From: Chloroflexota bacterium
GTDB taxonomy: Bacteria > Chloroflexota > Anaerolineae > Ardenticatenales > JAADHH01
DNA length: 40,868 bases
Reading direction: 5' to 3'
Assembly (NCBI GenBank): GCA_013151955.1
Contig: JAADHH010000165.1
Location: forward strand, 53,964 to 94,831
Under the pieces are notes generated by a model, which had not been told where the DNA came from, ran no database searches, and saw only the letters and a program-made list of their open reading frames with translations. Numbering within the stretch: the first letter of the stretch is position 1; each line of letters begins with the position of its first letter. Made by a program: the position numbers and the translations under genes. This document shows, piece by piece, positions 1 to 7,416 of this stretch.

Positions 1-30
1 TGTGATAGTTTCCCCCGGGGGAGGGGGAGG

Positions 31-95
31 GCGACGCAACACGCAACACGTTCTGACGACTGGCCACTGATTACTGATTACTGGCGACTGACGTC
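31..95 (+). repeat. Low-complexity leader array before the cytochrome gene
   Basis: The spacer is built from short recurring words: CGCAACACG twice, then variants of CTGACGACTGG, ATTACTG and CTGGCGACTGACG. The same words occur at 24.3, 29.5 and 31.8 kb. It stops just before the shared leader motif ATTTTCAAAACAGGAGGT, which also precedes hpt. The first 30 bases hold a CCCCC/GGGGG palindrome (12-21) and no gene. Function unknown. Confidence 0.6.
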
Positions 96-119
96 TATTT
101 TCAAAACAGGAGGTCTCGC

Positions 120-1292
120 GTGAGAAAGGGTGTCGGAGTCTTTTCCTGGCAGGGGTTCTTGGGAGCCTTGGCCATGTTGCTCTTTGTTGTAGTGGCCGGT
201 TGGGTGCAGGGTGGGCCTTTGATTTTCGCTCCCGGCGAGTTGAGTGTGCGCCATGTCGAAGGAAAAACGCTACAGGGCGTGACTTCCCACGTCGATTTCG
301 AAGGAAAATGCGCAACCTGTCACGCGTTGCCCCTTAGCAAAGACGTCATGAAGGACCGTTGCCTGAAATGTCACACCGAGGAAGGCAACGACATGCGCTC
401 CGGGCAGGGTTTCCACGGCATGCTCCGGTCTGTCACCGACTGCAAAGCCTGTCACACGGATCACCGTGGCCGTGACTATCCGATCAATATTCTTTACCGG
501 CCCAATTTTCCCCATGAACAGACCACTTTCTCTCTTGAAGAGCACGAACGCCTGGGCCTTCGTCCCTTCCAGTGCCAGGACTGTCATGCCGATGACTACC
601 TGCCCTTCTCTCAAACGCGTTGTGCCGATTGCCACGGGGAGCGCGACCCCTCGTTTATGACCGAACACCGGCAACGCTTTGGCGATGATTGCCTGGCTTG
701 CCATGACGGCACGGGCAAGGCGTTACGTTTCGATCACAGCCAGACTCGTCTGCCGCTCACCGGTTCTCATGCAAGCCTGAAATGCGAGGAGTGTCATGTC
801 AACCAGCAATTCAAGGGCACGCCGACCGACTGCTACTGCTATAGCTGCCACAAGAAAGACGACAAGCACAAGGGGGCCTTTGGCACGCAGTGCGAGGACT
901 GCCACCGCCCCACAAAATGGGACGAGGCCACCTTCGACCACAGCCGGAGCAACTTCCCGCTGACCGGTGCGCACGTTCAGGTCAAGTGCAAAGATTGCCA
1001 TGTCAACCAGCAATTCAAGGGCACGCACTGCTATAGCTGCCATCAAGGGGATGATACCCATCGCGGTGGGCTGGGGACCGATTGCGCGAAATGCCATCGC
1101 ACAAATGCTTGGACACCGTCCACGTTCCTGCACCCACGGGTACGTGAGCACCTGGGTGGTGGCGAACACTTCCTGACCTGCGAACGATGTCATCCGCGCA
1201 ACGATTTCAGCCAATATACCTGCCAGGGGTCGGGATGCCACAACTCGAACAACCCGACGGGTGAGCCTGGCGAAGGAGGGGGAGGAGATTGA
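120..1292 (+). CDS. Membrane-anchored multihaem cytochrome c
   Basis: A predicted extracytoplasmic electron-carrier protein of 390 residues. Residues 11-30 form one hydrophobic helix, either a signal anchor or an uncleaved signal. The remainder holds thirteen CXXCH haem c motifs, starting at C64, C81, C108, C152, C168, C191, C222, C240, C258, C290, C304, C322 and C354, plus a final C-X4-C-H at 368-374 that could bind a fourteenth haem. Residues 205-250 and 272-315 are an internal duplication sharing LTG-H, CHVNQQFKGT and CYSCH; the first copy has an extra Cys (CYCYSCH). The C-terminus is Gly-rich. GTG is chosen as start because AGGAGGT lies five bases upstream. The repeat pattern is that of class III/c7-like multihaem cytochromes. 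No quinol oxidase or reductase partner is adjacent, so its redox partner is unknown. Confidence 0.9.
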   Translation: MRKGVGVFSWQGFLGALAMLLFVVVAGWVQGGPLIFAPGELSVRHVEGKTLQGVTSHVDFEGKCATCHALPLSKDVMKDRCLKCHTEEGNDMRSGQGFHGMLRSVTDCKACHTDHRGRDYPINILYRPNFPHEQTTFSLEEHERLGLRPFQCQDCHADDYLPFSQTRCADCHGERDPSFMTEHRQRFGDDCLACHDGTGKALRFDHSQTRLPLTGSHASLKCEECHVNQQFKGTPTDCYCYSCHKKDDKHKGAFGTQCEDCHRPTKWDEATFDHSRSNFPLTGAHVQVKCKDCHVNQQFKGTHCYSCHQGDDTHRGGLGTDCAKCHRTNAWTPSTFLHPRVREHLGGGEHFLTCERCHPRNDFSQYTCQGSGCHNSNNPTGEPGEGGGGD

Positions 1293-1386
1293 ATCGTGAA
1301 CGTACCCGCCACAGCGGTTGAAACGCTGTTTTCAGAAACAGTACCCGTGAGCGATTGCACGCCACCAAGGACGAAAATGGCGGGGC

Positions 1387-1470
1387 GTGAAACGTATTGC
1401 GTCTTACGCATCACGCATCACGTTTTACTTGACACCTGACACGTGACACATGACACGTTATTTTCAAAAC
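1387..1470 (+). repeat. Leader repeat upstream of hpt (copy 1)
   Basis: An array of words (GTGAAACGTATTGCGT, CTTACGCATCACG, TTTTAC, TGACACCTGACACG, TTATTTTCA) fills the spacer before hpt. A closely similar array in the same order lies downstream of hpt at 2071-2157. It ends in ATTTTCAAAACAGGAGGT, the same ribosome-binding leader used by the cytochrome gene. Confidence 0.65.
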
Positions 1471-1483
1471 AGGAGGTGCAGCC

Positions 1484-2032
1484 ATGTCATTGCACGATGA
1501 CATTGCGGAAGTATTGATCACGGAAGAGGAGCTCCACAAGAAAATCGTAGAGTTGGGACAAGCCATCTCGCGGGATTATGCGGGGCAAGACGTCCTACTG
1601 ATCGCCGTCCTGAAAGGGGCGACTATCTTTCTCAGCGACCTGATGCGCCAGATTTCCATACCCCACGAGATTGATTTCATGGCCATCTCCAGCTATGAAG
1701 GAAAGTCTACGGAATCGACAGGCGTGGTGCGCATCATTATGGATCTGGAAACGAACATCCGGGACCGCAATGTGCTGATCGTCGAAGACATCATCGATTC
1801 AGGGTACACCCTTCAGTACATCATCGAAAACCTGGAAACACGCCGGCCAGCTTCGATCCACATCTGTTGCTTGCTGGAAAAACCTGAACGCCGCGAGGTG
1901 GATATTCCCATTGACTACCTGGGGTTCAGCATCCCCAACCGCTTCGTTGTGGGCTATGGCCTGGATTACGACAGCATCTACAGGAACTTGCCCTATATCG
2001 GGGTCTTGCGCCCGGAGTTGTATACCGGGTGA
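1484..2032 (+). CDS. hpt: Hypoxanthine phosphoribosyltransferase
   Basis: Cytoplasmic purine salvage enzyme that converts hypoxanthine (and often guanine) plus PRPP to IMP or GMP. The 182-residue length is normal for the family. The signature PRPP-binding loop VLIVEDIIDSGYTL lies at residues 97-110, with the acidic pair E101/D102 followed by D105. The LKGA motif near residue 43 is the usual pyrophosphate-binding non-proline cis-peptide region, and the C-terminal VGYGLDY loop is also conserved. ATG is supported by AGGAGGT seven bases upstream. The gene stands alone, bracketed by two copies of a low-complexity repeat. Some bacterial genomes pair hpt with tilS or ftsH; here ftsH starts about 38 kb away, so there is no such link. 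Confidence 0.96.
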   Translation: MSLHDDIAEVLITEEELHKKIVELGQAISRDYAGQDVLLIAVLKGATIFLSDLMRQISIPHEIDFMAISSYEGKSTESTGVVRIIMDLETNIRDRNVLIVEDIIDSGYTLQYIIENLETRRPASIHICCLLEKPERREVDIPIDYLGFSIPNRFVVGYGLDYDSIYRNLPYIGVLRPELYTG

Positions 2033-2070
2033 CGAGGACGCACGGCCAGTTCTCTCCCAAACGTGAAGAC

Positions 2071-2157
2071 GTGAAACGTATTGCGTATTGCGTATTGCGT
2101 ATTGCGTCTTACGCATCACGTTTTACGTTTTACCTGACACCTGACACGTTATTTTCA
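2071..2157 (+). repeat. Leader-type repeat downstream of hpt (copy 2)
   Basis: A diverged direct copy of 1387-1470: GTGAAACG, then TATTGCG repeated four times, then CTTACGCATCACG, TTTTACG, CTGACACCTGACACG and TTATTTTCA. The two copies differ mainly in the number of internal short repeats, as expected from slippage. Confidence 0.65.
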
Positions 2158-2182
2158 GAGCAGTGCCCATGACCAGCACTCA

Positions 2183-2208
2183 CGGGGGACGACAATCCGC
2201 GTCCCCCG
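2183..2208 (+). terminator. 9-bp stem-loop downstream of hpt, weak terminator candidate
   Basis: CGGGGGACG (2183-2191) pairs perfectly with CGTCCCCCG (2200-2208) around an 8-base loop. The following bases (GCGGCTTTAG) lack a proper T-run, so this may be a Rho-independent terminator of reduced strength or simply a stable hairpin. It lies directly upstream of the next promoter. Confidence 0.45.
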
Positions 2209-2218
2209 GCGGCTTTAG

Positions 2219-2248
2219 TTGGACGAGATGGAAGTATTGCGGTATAAT
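2219..2248 (+). promoter_or_regulatory. Sigma70-type promoter for the amaP-like gene
   Basis: TTGGAC (2219-2224), an 18-base spacer and TATAAT (2243-2248) lie 22 bases before the start codon at 2271. A GAGGAGG ribosome binding site lies between. The -10 box is a perfect consensus. Confidence 0.7.
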
Positions 2249-2270
2249 AGATGGGTGAGGAGGCATCACA

Positions 2271-2822
2271 ATGAAATTGTTCAACCGTGTTGTGGCTATT
2301 CTGGCCTTTCTGCTAACGATTATTGCTACGCTGCTGACTATCGGGGCAGTGTTTCTGCCGCGACTCTACCAAGAGACGATTGTCGCCTGGGTGGGTTGGT
2401 TCGCCGATATATTTGGTCAGATGCCGGTTACCCAGCGTCTGTTTGTTGGTGGCGTTGGCACGCTCGTCATTCTGGTTTGCTTGCTGCTCATTCTGTTGGA
2501 ACTGCGGCCTTCGAAAGGGCCCAAGACCATCACCCTTCAGCAACCTGGGGGGACGAAGATGTCGCTGGCCACGGAATCTATCGCCCGGAGATTGGAGCAA
2601 CGTATCTCGGAAATCGAAGACGTTACGCGCGTGAAACCCAAGATTCGCAGTATGCGTGGCGGGGCCATAAACGTAGAGATGGATGTAGAGACATCACCCG
2701 CTGTCGAAGTGCCTATGAAGACTCAGGAAATTCACGATGCTTCCCAGCAGGTTATCGAAGAGCAGATGGGATTGACCCTCGGCAAGTTCAAGGTCAACAT
2801 GACACATTCGCGCAATGCCTAG
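2271..2822 (+). CDS. amaP: AmaP-like membrane protein (Asp23-family anchor)
   Basis: A 183-residue protein with two predicted transmembrane helices (about 5-28 and 55-78), a short linker, and a soluble alpha/beta C-terminal part from about residue 95. This is the arrangement of AmaP, the alkaline-shock membrane anchor that tethers Asp23/YloU-type proteins in Gram-positive bacteria. The C-terminal part resembles the Asp23 fold itself (VKPKIRSM, INVEMDVE, VIEEQMGL). It has its own promoter and is monocistronic here, with no asp23 neighbour visible. The family assignment is from overall architecture and sequence feel; no catalytic residues are expected. A role in envelope-stress tolerance is inferred from the family only. 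Confidence 0.65.
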   Translation: MKLFNRVVAILAFLLTIIATLLTIGAVFLPRLYQETIVAWVGWFADIFGQMPVTQRLFVGGVGTLVILVCLLLILLELRPSKGPKTITLQQPGGTKMSLATESIARRLEQRISEIEDVTRVKPKIRSMRGGAINVEMDVETSPAVEVPMKTQEIHDASQQVIEEQMGLTLGKFKVNMTHSRNA

Positions 2823-2978
2823 TGCTCTGTCAACCGTGCATTGATGTGATGTCATTCTGCGCCGGAACGCAGCGGAGAGGAGCACAGCTTTTCAGGCGAA
2901 AGCATCGGAAAGTCTGTTTCCGGCAACCCTGTGTCCCAGCATTCTTCCTCCGACGAGTTGCTGGAGAAAGAGGGCCGG

Positions 2979-3557
2979 TTATTTTCCAGGAATGGTCTTT
3001 GTTCCTCGCAACGTGATTTGCCCAGGAGAAACCTGGATGTATGTGATCTGTACCATGTTTCCGGCCTCCGCGATGCTCTCATTGATTGTTGTGGAAATCT
3101 GCTCTCGCAGACTGTCTGGCATGGCCAGTCGCCCCATCTTTGCTTCTTCCACGTGAATGACAACGTCGCCATCATTCAATCTTACGGTAGCGATCAAGAG
3201 AATTTGTGCAGTGATACCGACATTTGCTTTTCCCGAAAGAAAAATTTTGTCGTTGCCAAAATGAATCTGGGGATTTGAGACAGGAAGCTCTGTGCTATTC
3301 AAGGCAGCGAAGGAAGTGACTTCTTCATCTGTGAACGTAACCGAGAATTGGTCTGACTCGTTGTTCAAAACCTGTTGGCTGATTTTGGATTGGAAGCGGT
3401 CCGCCGCTTCCTGGGAAATCACAACAGGCACCAGCGTCGGTGTGGGCGTGGCCGGAGACGTGGCCGGCCGGGACGTGCTCCCAAATCGACAGGCCAACAA
3501 GGTCGCGAGAAAGAGAATCCCGATCCAGACAACAACTTTTGATTTGTGAGAAAACAT
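2979..3557 (-). CDS. Predicted lipoprotein of unknown function
   Basis: A 192-residue product with a lipoprotein signal peptide: basic start, hydrophobic stretch 8-22, and lipobox LLAC with the lipidated Cys at 23. A Ser/Thr/Pro-rich linker (27-42) leads into a soluble domain of about 145 residues with alternating strands and one Cys only, the lipidated one. The pattern of residues (FTDEEVTSF, IHFGNDKIFLSGKANVG, ISTTINESI) recalls small LmeA/YpmS-like lipid-binding envelope proteins, but I cannot assign a family. ATG at 3557 is supported by AAGGAGGGG nine bases upstream. It faces the amaP-like gene convergently and scpB divergently; scpB starts 40 bases away, so the two may share a control region. 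Confidence 0.7.
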   Translation of the reverse strand: MFSHKSKVVVWIGILFLATLLACRFGSTSRPATSPATPTPTLVPVVISQEAADRFQSKISQQVLNNESDQFSVTFTDEEVTSFAALNSTELPVSNPQIHFGNDKIFLSGKANVGITAQILLIATVRLNDGDVVIHVEEAKMGRLAMPDSLREQISTTINESIAEAGNMVQITYIQVSPGQITLRGTKTIPGK

Positions 3558-3597
3558 TGGTTTCCCCTCCTTACAAAATAGAGAGACCCTTTGCTAA

Positions 3598-4293
3598 ATG
3601 AACCCAAAAGATCCCGATCAACTGCCCGCGCTGATCGAAAGCCTACTATTCGTTGCCGAAGAACCGGTCACCATCAGGCACTTACAACAGGCCCTGGACG
3701 TGCCGGCCAAAGCCATCCGGGAAGCGCTGCAAGCCCTGGAACAGACTTTCCAATCACGGGGGGTGCGCATCCAGCGGCAAGGTCAATACCTCCTCATGAT
3801 CAGTGCTTCAGAAGCGGCTCCCTACATCGAGCGTTTCCTGGGGCTGGACTTGTCACGGAAACTGTCGCCGGCCGCGTTGGAAACGCTGGCCGTCGTCGCT
3901 TACCGCCAGCCGGTTACCCGTGCCCAGGTGGAAGCCGTGCGTGGCGTAGATTGCCAGGGCGTGCTTCGTACGCTCGTCGCCCAAGATTTGATCATGGAAG
4001 TGGGGCGGCTGGAGCAAGCGGGCCGGCCCATCCTTTATGGAACCACGTTTGAGTTCTTGCAATATTTTGGCCTGAAAGATTTGGCGCAGCTTCCCCCTTT
4101 GGAGGGGGACCTGGCTTCTCTCCTTTCATCTGAAGATGGCCCTTCACCGCTGGAGGATGTCGAAACGCCGCTTCGGCAGCAAGGCGAGCAAATTGCTGAA
4201 CAGGAGGAAAGTGTCCAACAGGAAGGCGCAGACCCGGCCGTCGCACCGGGAAGCGCTGTCGCCGGGAAGCCCCCTGAAGCCACGCAGTCCTGA
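3598..4293 (+). CDS. scpB: Segregation and condensation protein B
   Basis: ScpB is the winged-helix (kleisin-binding) subunit of the SMC-ScpA-ScpB condensin that compacts and segregates the chromosome. The 231-residue sequence shows the characteristic order: LIESLLFVAEEPVT near the start, the first winged helix (residues 8-85), then LSPAALETLAVVAYRQPVTRAQVE and IRGV-like VRGVDCQGVLRTLVAQDLI of the second winged helix (about 90-165), ending in the conserved LYGTTFEFLQYFGL. Residues 175-231 are an acidic, Gln/Glu-rich tail typical of the family. The start ATG has only a weak ribosome binding site. scpA is not adjacent in this window, although scpA-scpB pairing is common. The convergent gene is ruvB, 24 bases away. 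Confidence 0.93.
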   Translation: MNPKDPDQLPALIESLLFVAEEPVTIRHLQQALDVPAKAIREALQALEQTFQSRGVRIQRQGQYLLMISASEAAPYIERFLGLDLSRKLSPAALETLAVVAYRQPVTRAQVEAVRGVDCQGVLRTLVAQDLIMEVGRLEQAGRPILYGTTFEFLQYFGLKDLAQLPPLEGDLASLLSSEDGPSPLEDVETPLRQQGEQIAEQEESVQQEGADPAVAPGSAVAGKPPEATQS

Positions 4294-4317
4294 CCAAAGA
4301 ACGATCTCTTCCTCGAA

Positions 4318-5349
4318 TTAAAACAAGACAGGTTGCGTGTCGGCAGGCTGGTCTTCGGTGTAGGGGATGTCCAAATGCGCATAGGCCTGTTTGGTTGCCA
4401 CGCGACCGCGCGGTGTACGGATGATGAAGCCCAGTTGCAACAGAAATGGCTCGTAGACATCCATGATGGTGTCCGACTCCTCGCTGATGGCCGCGGCAAT
4501 GGTTTCCAGCCCCACCGGCCCCCCGTCGAATTTCTCAATGATCGTGCGTAGGACGCGACGATCAATGTCGTCCAAACCCAAATGGTCTATCTCCAGAAGA
4601 CGCAGGGCCTCTCCGGCCAGAGGCTGGTCAATCGTGCCATCTGATTGCACCTGGGCGAAGTCGCGCACGCGCTTGAGCAGACGATTGGCGATGCGTGGTG
4701 TGCCGCGGGCGCGTTTGGCGATTTCCGATGCCCCTTCGGCGTCAATTTTCACCCCCAAGATGTGTGCTGCACGGCGGACGATGGCTTCCATCTCCATTTG
4801 GTTGTAGAAATCCAGCCGGTAGATCACCCCAAAGCGGTCGCGCAAAGGGGAAGTCATCAGGGCCAGGCGCGTGGTGGCCCCCACGATGGTAAAGTGGGGC
4901 AGGTTCAAGCGGATGTTCCTGGCGGCTGGCCCTTTGCCAATGATGATGTCCAAGGCAAAGTCTTCCATTGCCGGGTACAGTACCTCCTCGACCACGCGGC
5001 TCAAACGATGCACCTCGTCAATGAACAAGATGTCGCCCTGACGCAAGTTGGTCAGGATGGCCGCCAGATCGCCGGCCCGTTCGATGGCCGGCCCCGACGT
5101 GATCTTGATGTTTACGGCCATCTCGTTGGCCAGGATGTGCGCCAACGTAGTTTTGCCCAACCCCGGCGGGCCGTAGAAAAGAACGTGGTCCAATGATTCG
5201 CTGCGGGAGCGGGCTGCCTGTAGAAAAATTGTCAGATTCTTCTTGACTCGCTCCTGCCCAATATACTCCTCCAGCCGTTGCGGGCGAAGGGTTTGTTCAA
5301 TTTTTCCATCGTCTGCTTTTTGCTTTCCCGAAATGGTTCGTTCGCTCAT
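4318..5349 (-). CDS. ruvB: Holliday junction branch migration helicase RuvB
   Basis: Hexameric AAA+ motor that drives branch migration of Holliday junctions with RuvA. The 343 residues match the family length. Walker A is GPPGLGKTT at 60-68, Walker B LFIDEVH at 108-114, the sensor region is [20 protein letters not shown], and the C-terminal winged helix carries [10 protein letters not shown] and PRGRVAT. The N-terminal [12 protein letters not shown] is the usual RuvB opening. ATG is preceded by AAAGGA. The gene is transcribed toward scpB with no ruvA or ruvC in the window, so RuvA must be encoded elsewhere. Confidence 0.97.
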   Translation of the reverse strand: MSERTISGKQKADDGKIEQTLRPQRLEEYIGQERVKKNLTIFLQAARSRSESLDHVLFYGPPGLGKTTLAHILANEMAVNIKITSGPAIERAGDLAAILTNLRQGDILFIDEVHRLSRVVEEVLYPAMEDFALDIIIGKGPAARNIRLNLPHFTIVGATTRLALMTSPLRDRFGVIYRLDFYNQMEMEAIVRRAAHILGVKIDAEGASEIAKRARGTPRIANRLLKRVRDFAQVQSDGTIDQPLAGEALRLLEIDHLGLDDIDRRVLRTIIEKFDGGPVGLETIAAAISEESDTIMDVYEPFLLQLGFIIRTPRGRVATKQAYAHLDIPYTEDQPADTQPVLF

Positions 5350-5459
5350 GCCAATCCTTTGTTCGTACGCATCATCAGCAGGTTATGCCTGTCGCGTGTG
5401 CCATTGCGTGGCGACAAGAGTGGCGCGCCGGTCTCCAGAAGCTCCGCGTCCGCGTTCCC

Positions 5460-5500
5460 GGGGGCGGATTGACGGGGCGAATCCCGTCTGCGACGCCCCC
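5460..5500. repeat. Two-tier GC-rich stem-loop between ruvB and the next gene
   Basis: GGGGGCG (5460-5466) pairs with CGCCCCC (5494-5500), and inside it GACGGG (5471-5476) pairs with CCCGTC (5483-5488). Minus-strand reading places it between the stop of the Pro/Thr-linker gene and the start of ruvB. There is no T-run, so it may be a structured mRNA segment or a dispersed palindromic repeat rather than a terminator. Confidence 0.5.
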
Positions 5501-5538
5501 ATGGACGGGGGTTGAGCGCGTGTGCAGTCGCGAGCCCC

Positions 5539-6228
5539 TCAATACGTCCGTTTCCAATCGAGCCGGTGCCAACAAGGTTGCTGGTCGGGAACAAATTGGC
5601 CGCTGTGTTGTACGGCAACTGTCAAGCTTTGTGGGGTGCCCCGGTTGTCGGTAATCGTTACGTTCCAGGTATCGGCTACATTGCTATTGATAGGAATATC
5701 ATACTTGCCCAGGTCGGTCCCTCCTTTGGAAAGCGCCTTCAAGTTGTTGCCCCAGGCATCGGTCGCCTGAATTTGAACACCTTCCAGCAAGGTCCCCTTT
5801 GCGTCGCGTACGTACCCCAATATGTAGGCCCCGGCGGTGCAATTGTGTGAAAAGTCTCCCCGTACAGGCCCATCTTGGACAAACGCATAACGAGGTACAG
5901 CCGTCGGAGTAGGCAAAGCGACAGTCGCCGTAGCCGTGGCGATTCGGCGCACCGGCTTACCCTCTGTTGTCGGCGTCGCCGTCTGTATGGGGAGCGTGAT
6001 GGGCGGCTGTGGTGTGACCGTTGGGGGGAGAGGCGTAGCGGTGGGCTGAACAGGTGTGGCCGTCGCCACTGCCAGGGTGACCGGAGAATCTGTCGCTTCG
6101 GTCGGGCGCTCGATCTGGACGAGGGGCCGGCTATTGTTCGCACGCAACGCCGAGACAGCCACGTATGCGCCGGTGCAGATGATTGCCAGTATCAGGACGA
6201 AGGCGAGTGCGTATCCTTTGCTTTCCAC
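5539..6228 (-). CDS. Membrane-anchored protein with Pro/Thr linker and C-terminal beta domain
   Basis: A 229-residue protein. Residues 6-28 form one transmembrane helix or signal anchor, followed by a long Thr/Pro/Val-rich linker (about 34-112), typical of exported Chloroflexota proteins. The C-terminal domain (about 120-220) has the look of a carboxypeptidase-regulatory/CnaB-like beta-sandwich: YILGYVRDAKGTLLEGVQIQ is the standard opening of that fold, followed by GKYDIPI and TWNVTITD. Such domains usually mediate surface interactions. The start is GTG, with AAGGAG at good spacing. Two Cys residues (in HNCTAG and QPCWH) could form a disulfide outside the cell. Function is unknown. Confidence 0.75.
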   Translation of the reverse strand: MESKGYALAFVLILAIICTGAYVAVSALRANNSRPLVQIERPTEATDSPVTLAVATATPVQPTATPLPPTVTPQPPITLPIQTATPTTEGKPVRRIATATATVALPTPTAVPRYAFVQDGPVRGDFSHNCTAGAYILGYVRDAKGTLLEGVQIQATDAWGNNLKALSKGGTDLGKYDIPINSNVADTWNVTITDNRGTPQSLTVAVQHSGQFVPDQQPCWHRLDWKRTY

Positions 6229-6338
6229 GTATGCTCCTTATCGACCCAGATACTTGAATTTGCCTGGGAACGCCACTATTTTGCCATACAATGGCTCCAT
6301 TGGCAAGTTTTGATTGTCGGAGGGGATCAGTTGGCGCG

Positions 6339-7370
6339 CTACCCCAGGGGGATTTGCGGGGGTGGCGCATAGGCCTTGCGCAAGCCCGACAGTTTCTCGC
6401 CACGAAGATCGATGCGAGCGGGGTCGGCAAGTCCCAGGCCGGCCCAGGCCATGAACGAAATGTGCGCAATTTCGCCGGGTGCAAAGCCCATGAGGTTCGC
6501 GCAAATCGCGTCTACCGCCACACCGTCTCGTCCCATCACCAAGACGCCTGTGGGTATGGGGTCGCCGAACAATGGACCATCCCCTTCCATGCCGACCACG
6601 CCGTCGACAATGGCAAAGTCAAAGGGGAATGAGGCGTAGAGGGCCGCCACAGAAGCAGATATGCCCTTCTGATGAAGCAAGTTCTTGGGCCAGCCATACT
6701 TGATGCCGGGCAACAGCCCGAACATATTCTTCACGCTCAAACTCACGCCGGCCCAGTGGTGTGTTTTCATCTTGGGCACCGAAATCACGATGTCCGCTTC
6801 GACAAATGTGCGGGGCAGGTGGAGATGGTCTACGCCGGGCATGAAATTCCCCCGGAGCGGTTGGCGGATGGTATCGTCGTGGTTCAGGTCTGTGAAAGGG
6901 ACATTCAATGTGGTGAGCATTTCCGCAAACCCCGTAGCGTCGAGGATGGGCAGCGGGTCCTTGCGAAATGCGGGGGCATCGGCGACGAGTACGTCTGCGG
7001 CCCCGCGCTGCCGGAGCAACAGGACGAGGGCGCGAATCAGACGGGCATCGGTGGTCGTTGGCCGGCCGGCGATGTGGTCCACCAGGTTGGGCTTGATGAG
7101 CACACGACGGCCCCGCACATCCGGAGCGTTGGCCAGATTCCACCCCTCCGCCAAGCAGGCCGCTAGGGAGGGCCCGTAATCGGGAGGAGCGCTGACGACG
7201 GCGACAGTAGACGGGGAATCAAGGAAGCGCCGCCGGTACCCTCGGGCCAGCCAACCGGCCCAGGTGAGAAACCCTACAGGCTGCGTGGCACGGTCGACGG
7301 CAAAGAGCCCGCCCCCGATGCCGGCGAGCAGAGCCAGGCGCAAGAATTTCCGTCGCGAGTATAGGTTCAG
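6339..7370 (-). CDS. DUF362 family protein, probable Tat substrate
   Basis: DUF362 proteins are metal/iron-sulfur-associated proteins of uncertain activity. This one shows the family's conserved blocks: VLIKPNLVDH, ADVLVADAP, ADIVISVPKMKTHHWAGVSLSVKNMFGLLPG and FAIVDGVVGMEGDGP. No ferredoxin-type CxxC clusters are present. I place the start at a CTG (7368-7370) rather than the internal TTG at 7343. The CTG has AGGAGG exactly five bases upstream (7376-7381), and the nine added residues complete a twin-arginine motif, SRRKFLR, directly before the hydrophobic stretch LALLAGIGGGLFAV. This gives 343 residues and suggests Tat export. It lies 46 bases downstream of the squalene-cyclase-repeat gene on the same strand and probably shares its mRNA. 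Confidence 0.85.
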   Translation of the reverse strand: MNLYSRRKFLRLALLAGIGGGLFAVDRATQPVGFLTWAGWLARGYRRRFLDSPSTVAVVSAPPDYGPSLAACLAEGWNLANAPDVRGRRVLIKPNLVDHIAGRPTTTDARLIRALVLLLRQRGAADVLVADAPAFRKDPLPILDATGFAEMLTTLNVPFTDLNHDDTIRQPLRGNFMPGVDHLHLPRTFVEADIVISVPKMKTHHWAGVSLSVKNMFGLLPGIKYGWPKNLLHQKGISASVAALYASFPFDFAIVDGVVGMEGDGPLFGDPIPTGVLVMGRDGVAVDAICANLMGFAPGEIAHISFMAWAGLGLADPARIDLRGEKLSGLRKAYAPPPQIPLG

Positions 7371-7416
7371 AAGGCCCTCCTATTCAAACAAAAAGGATCG
7401 GAACGTACATATGTGC

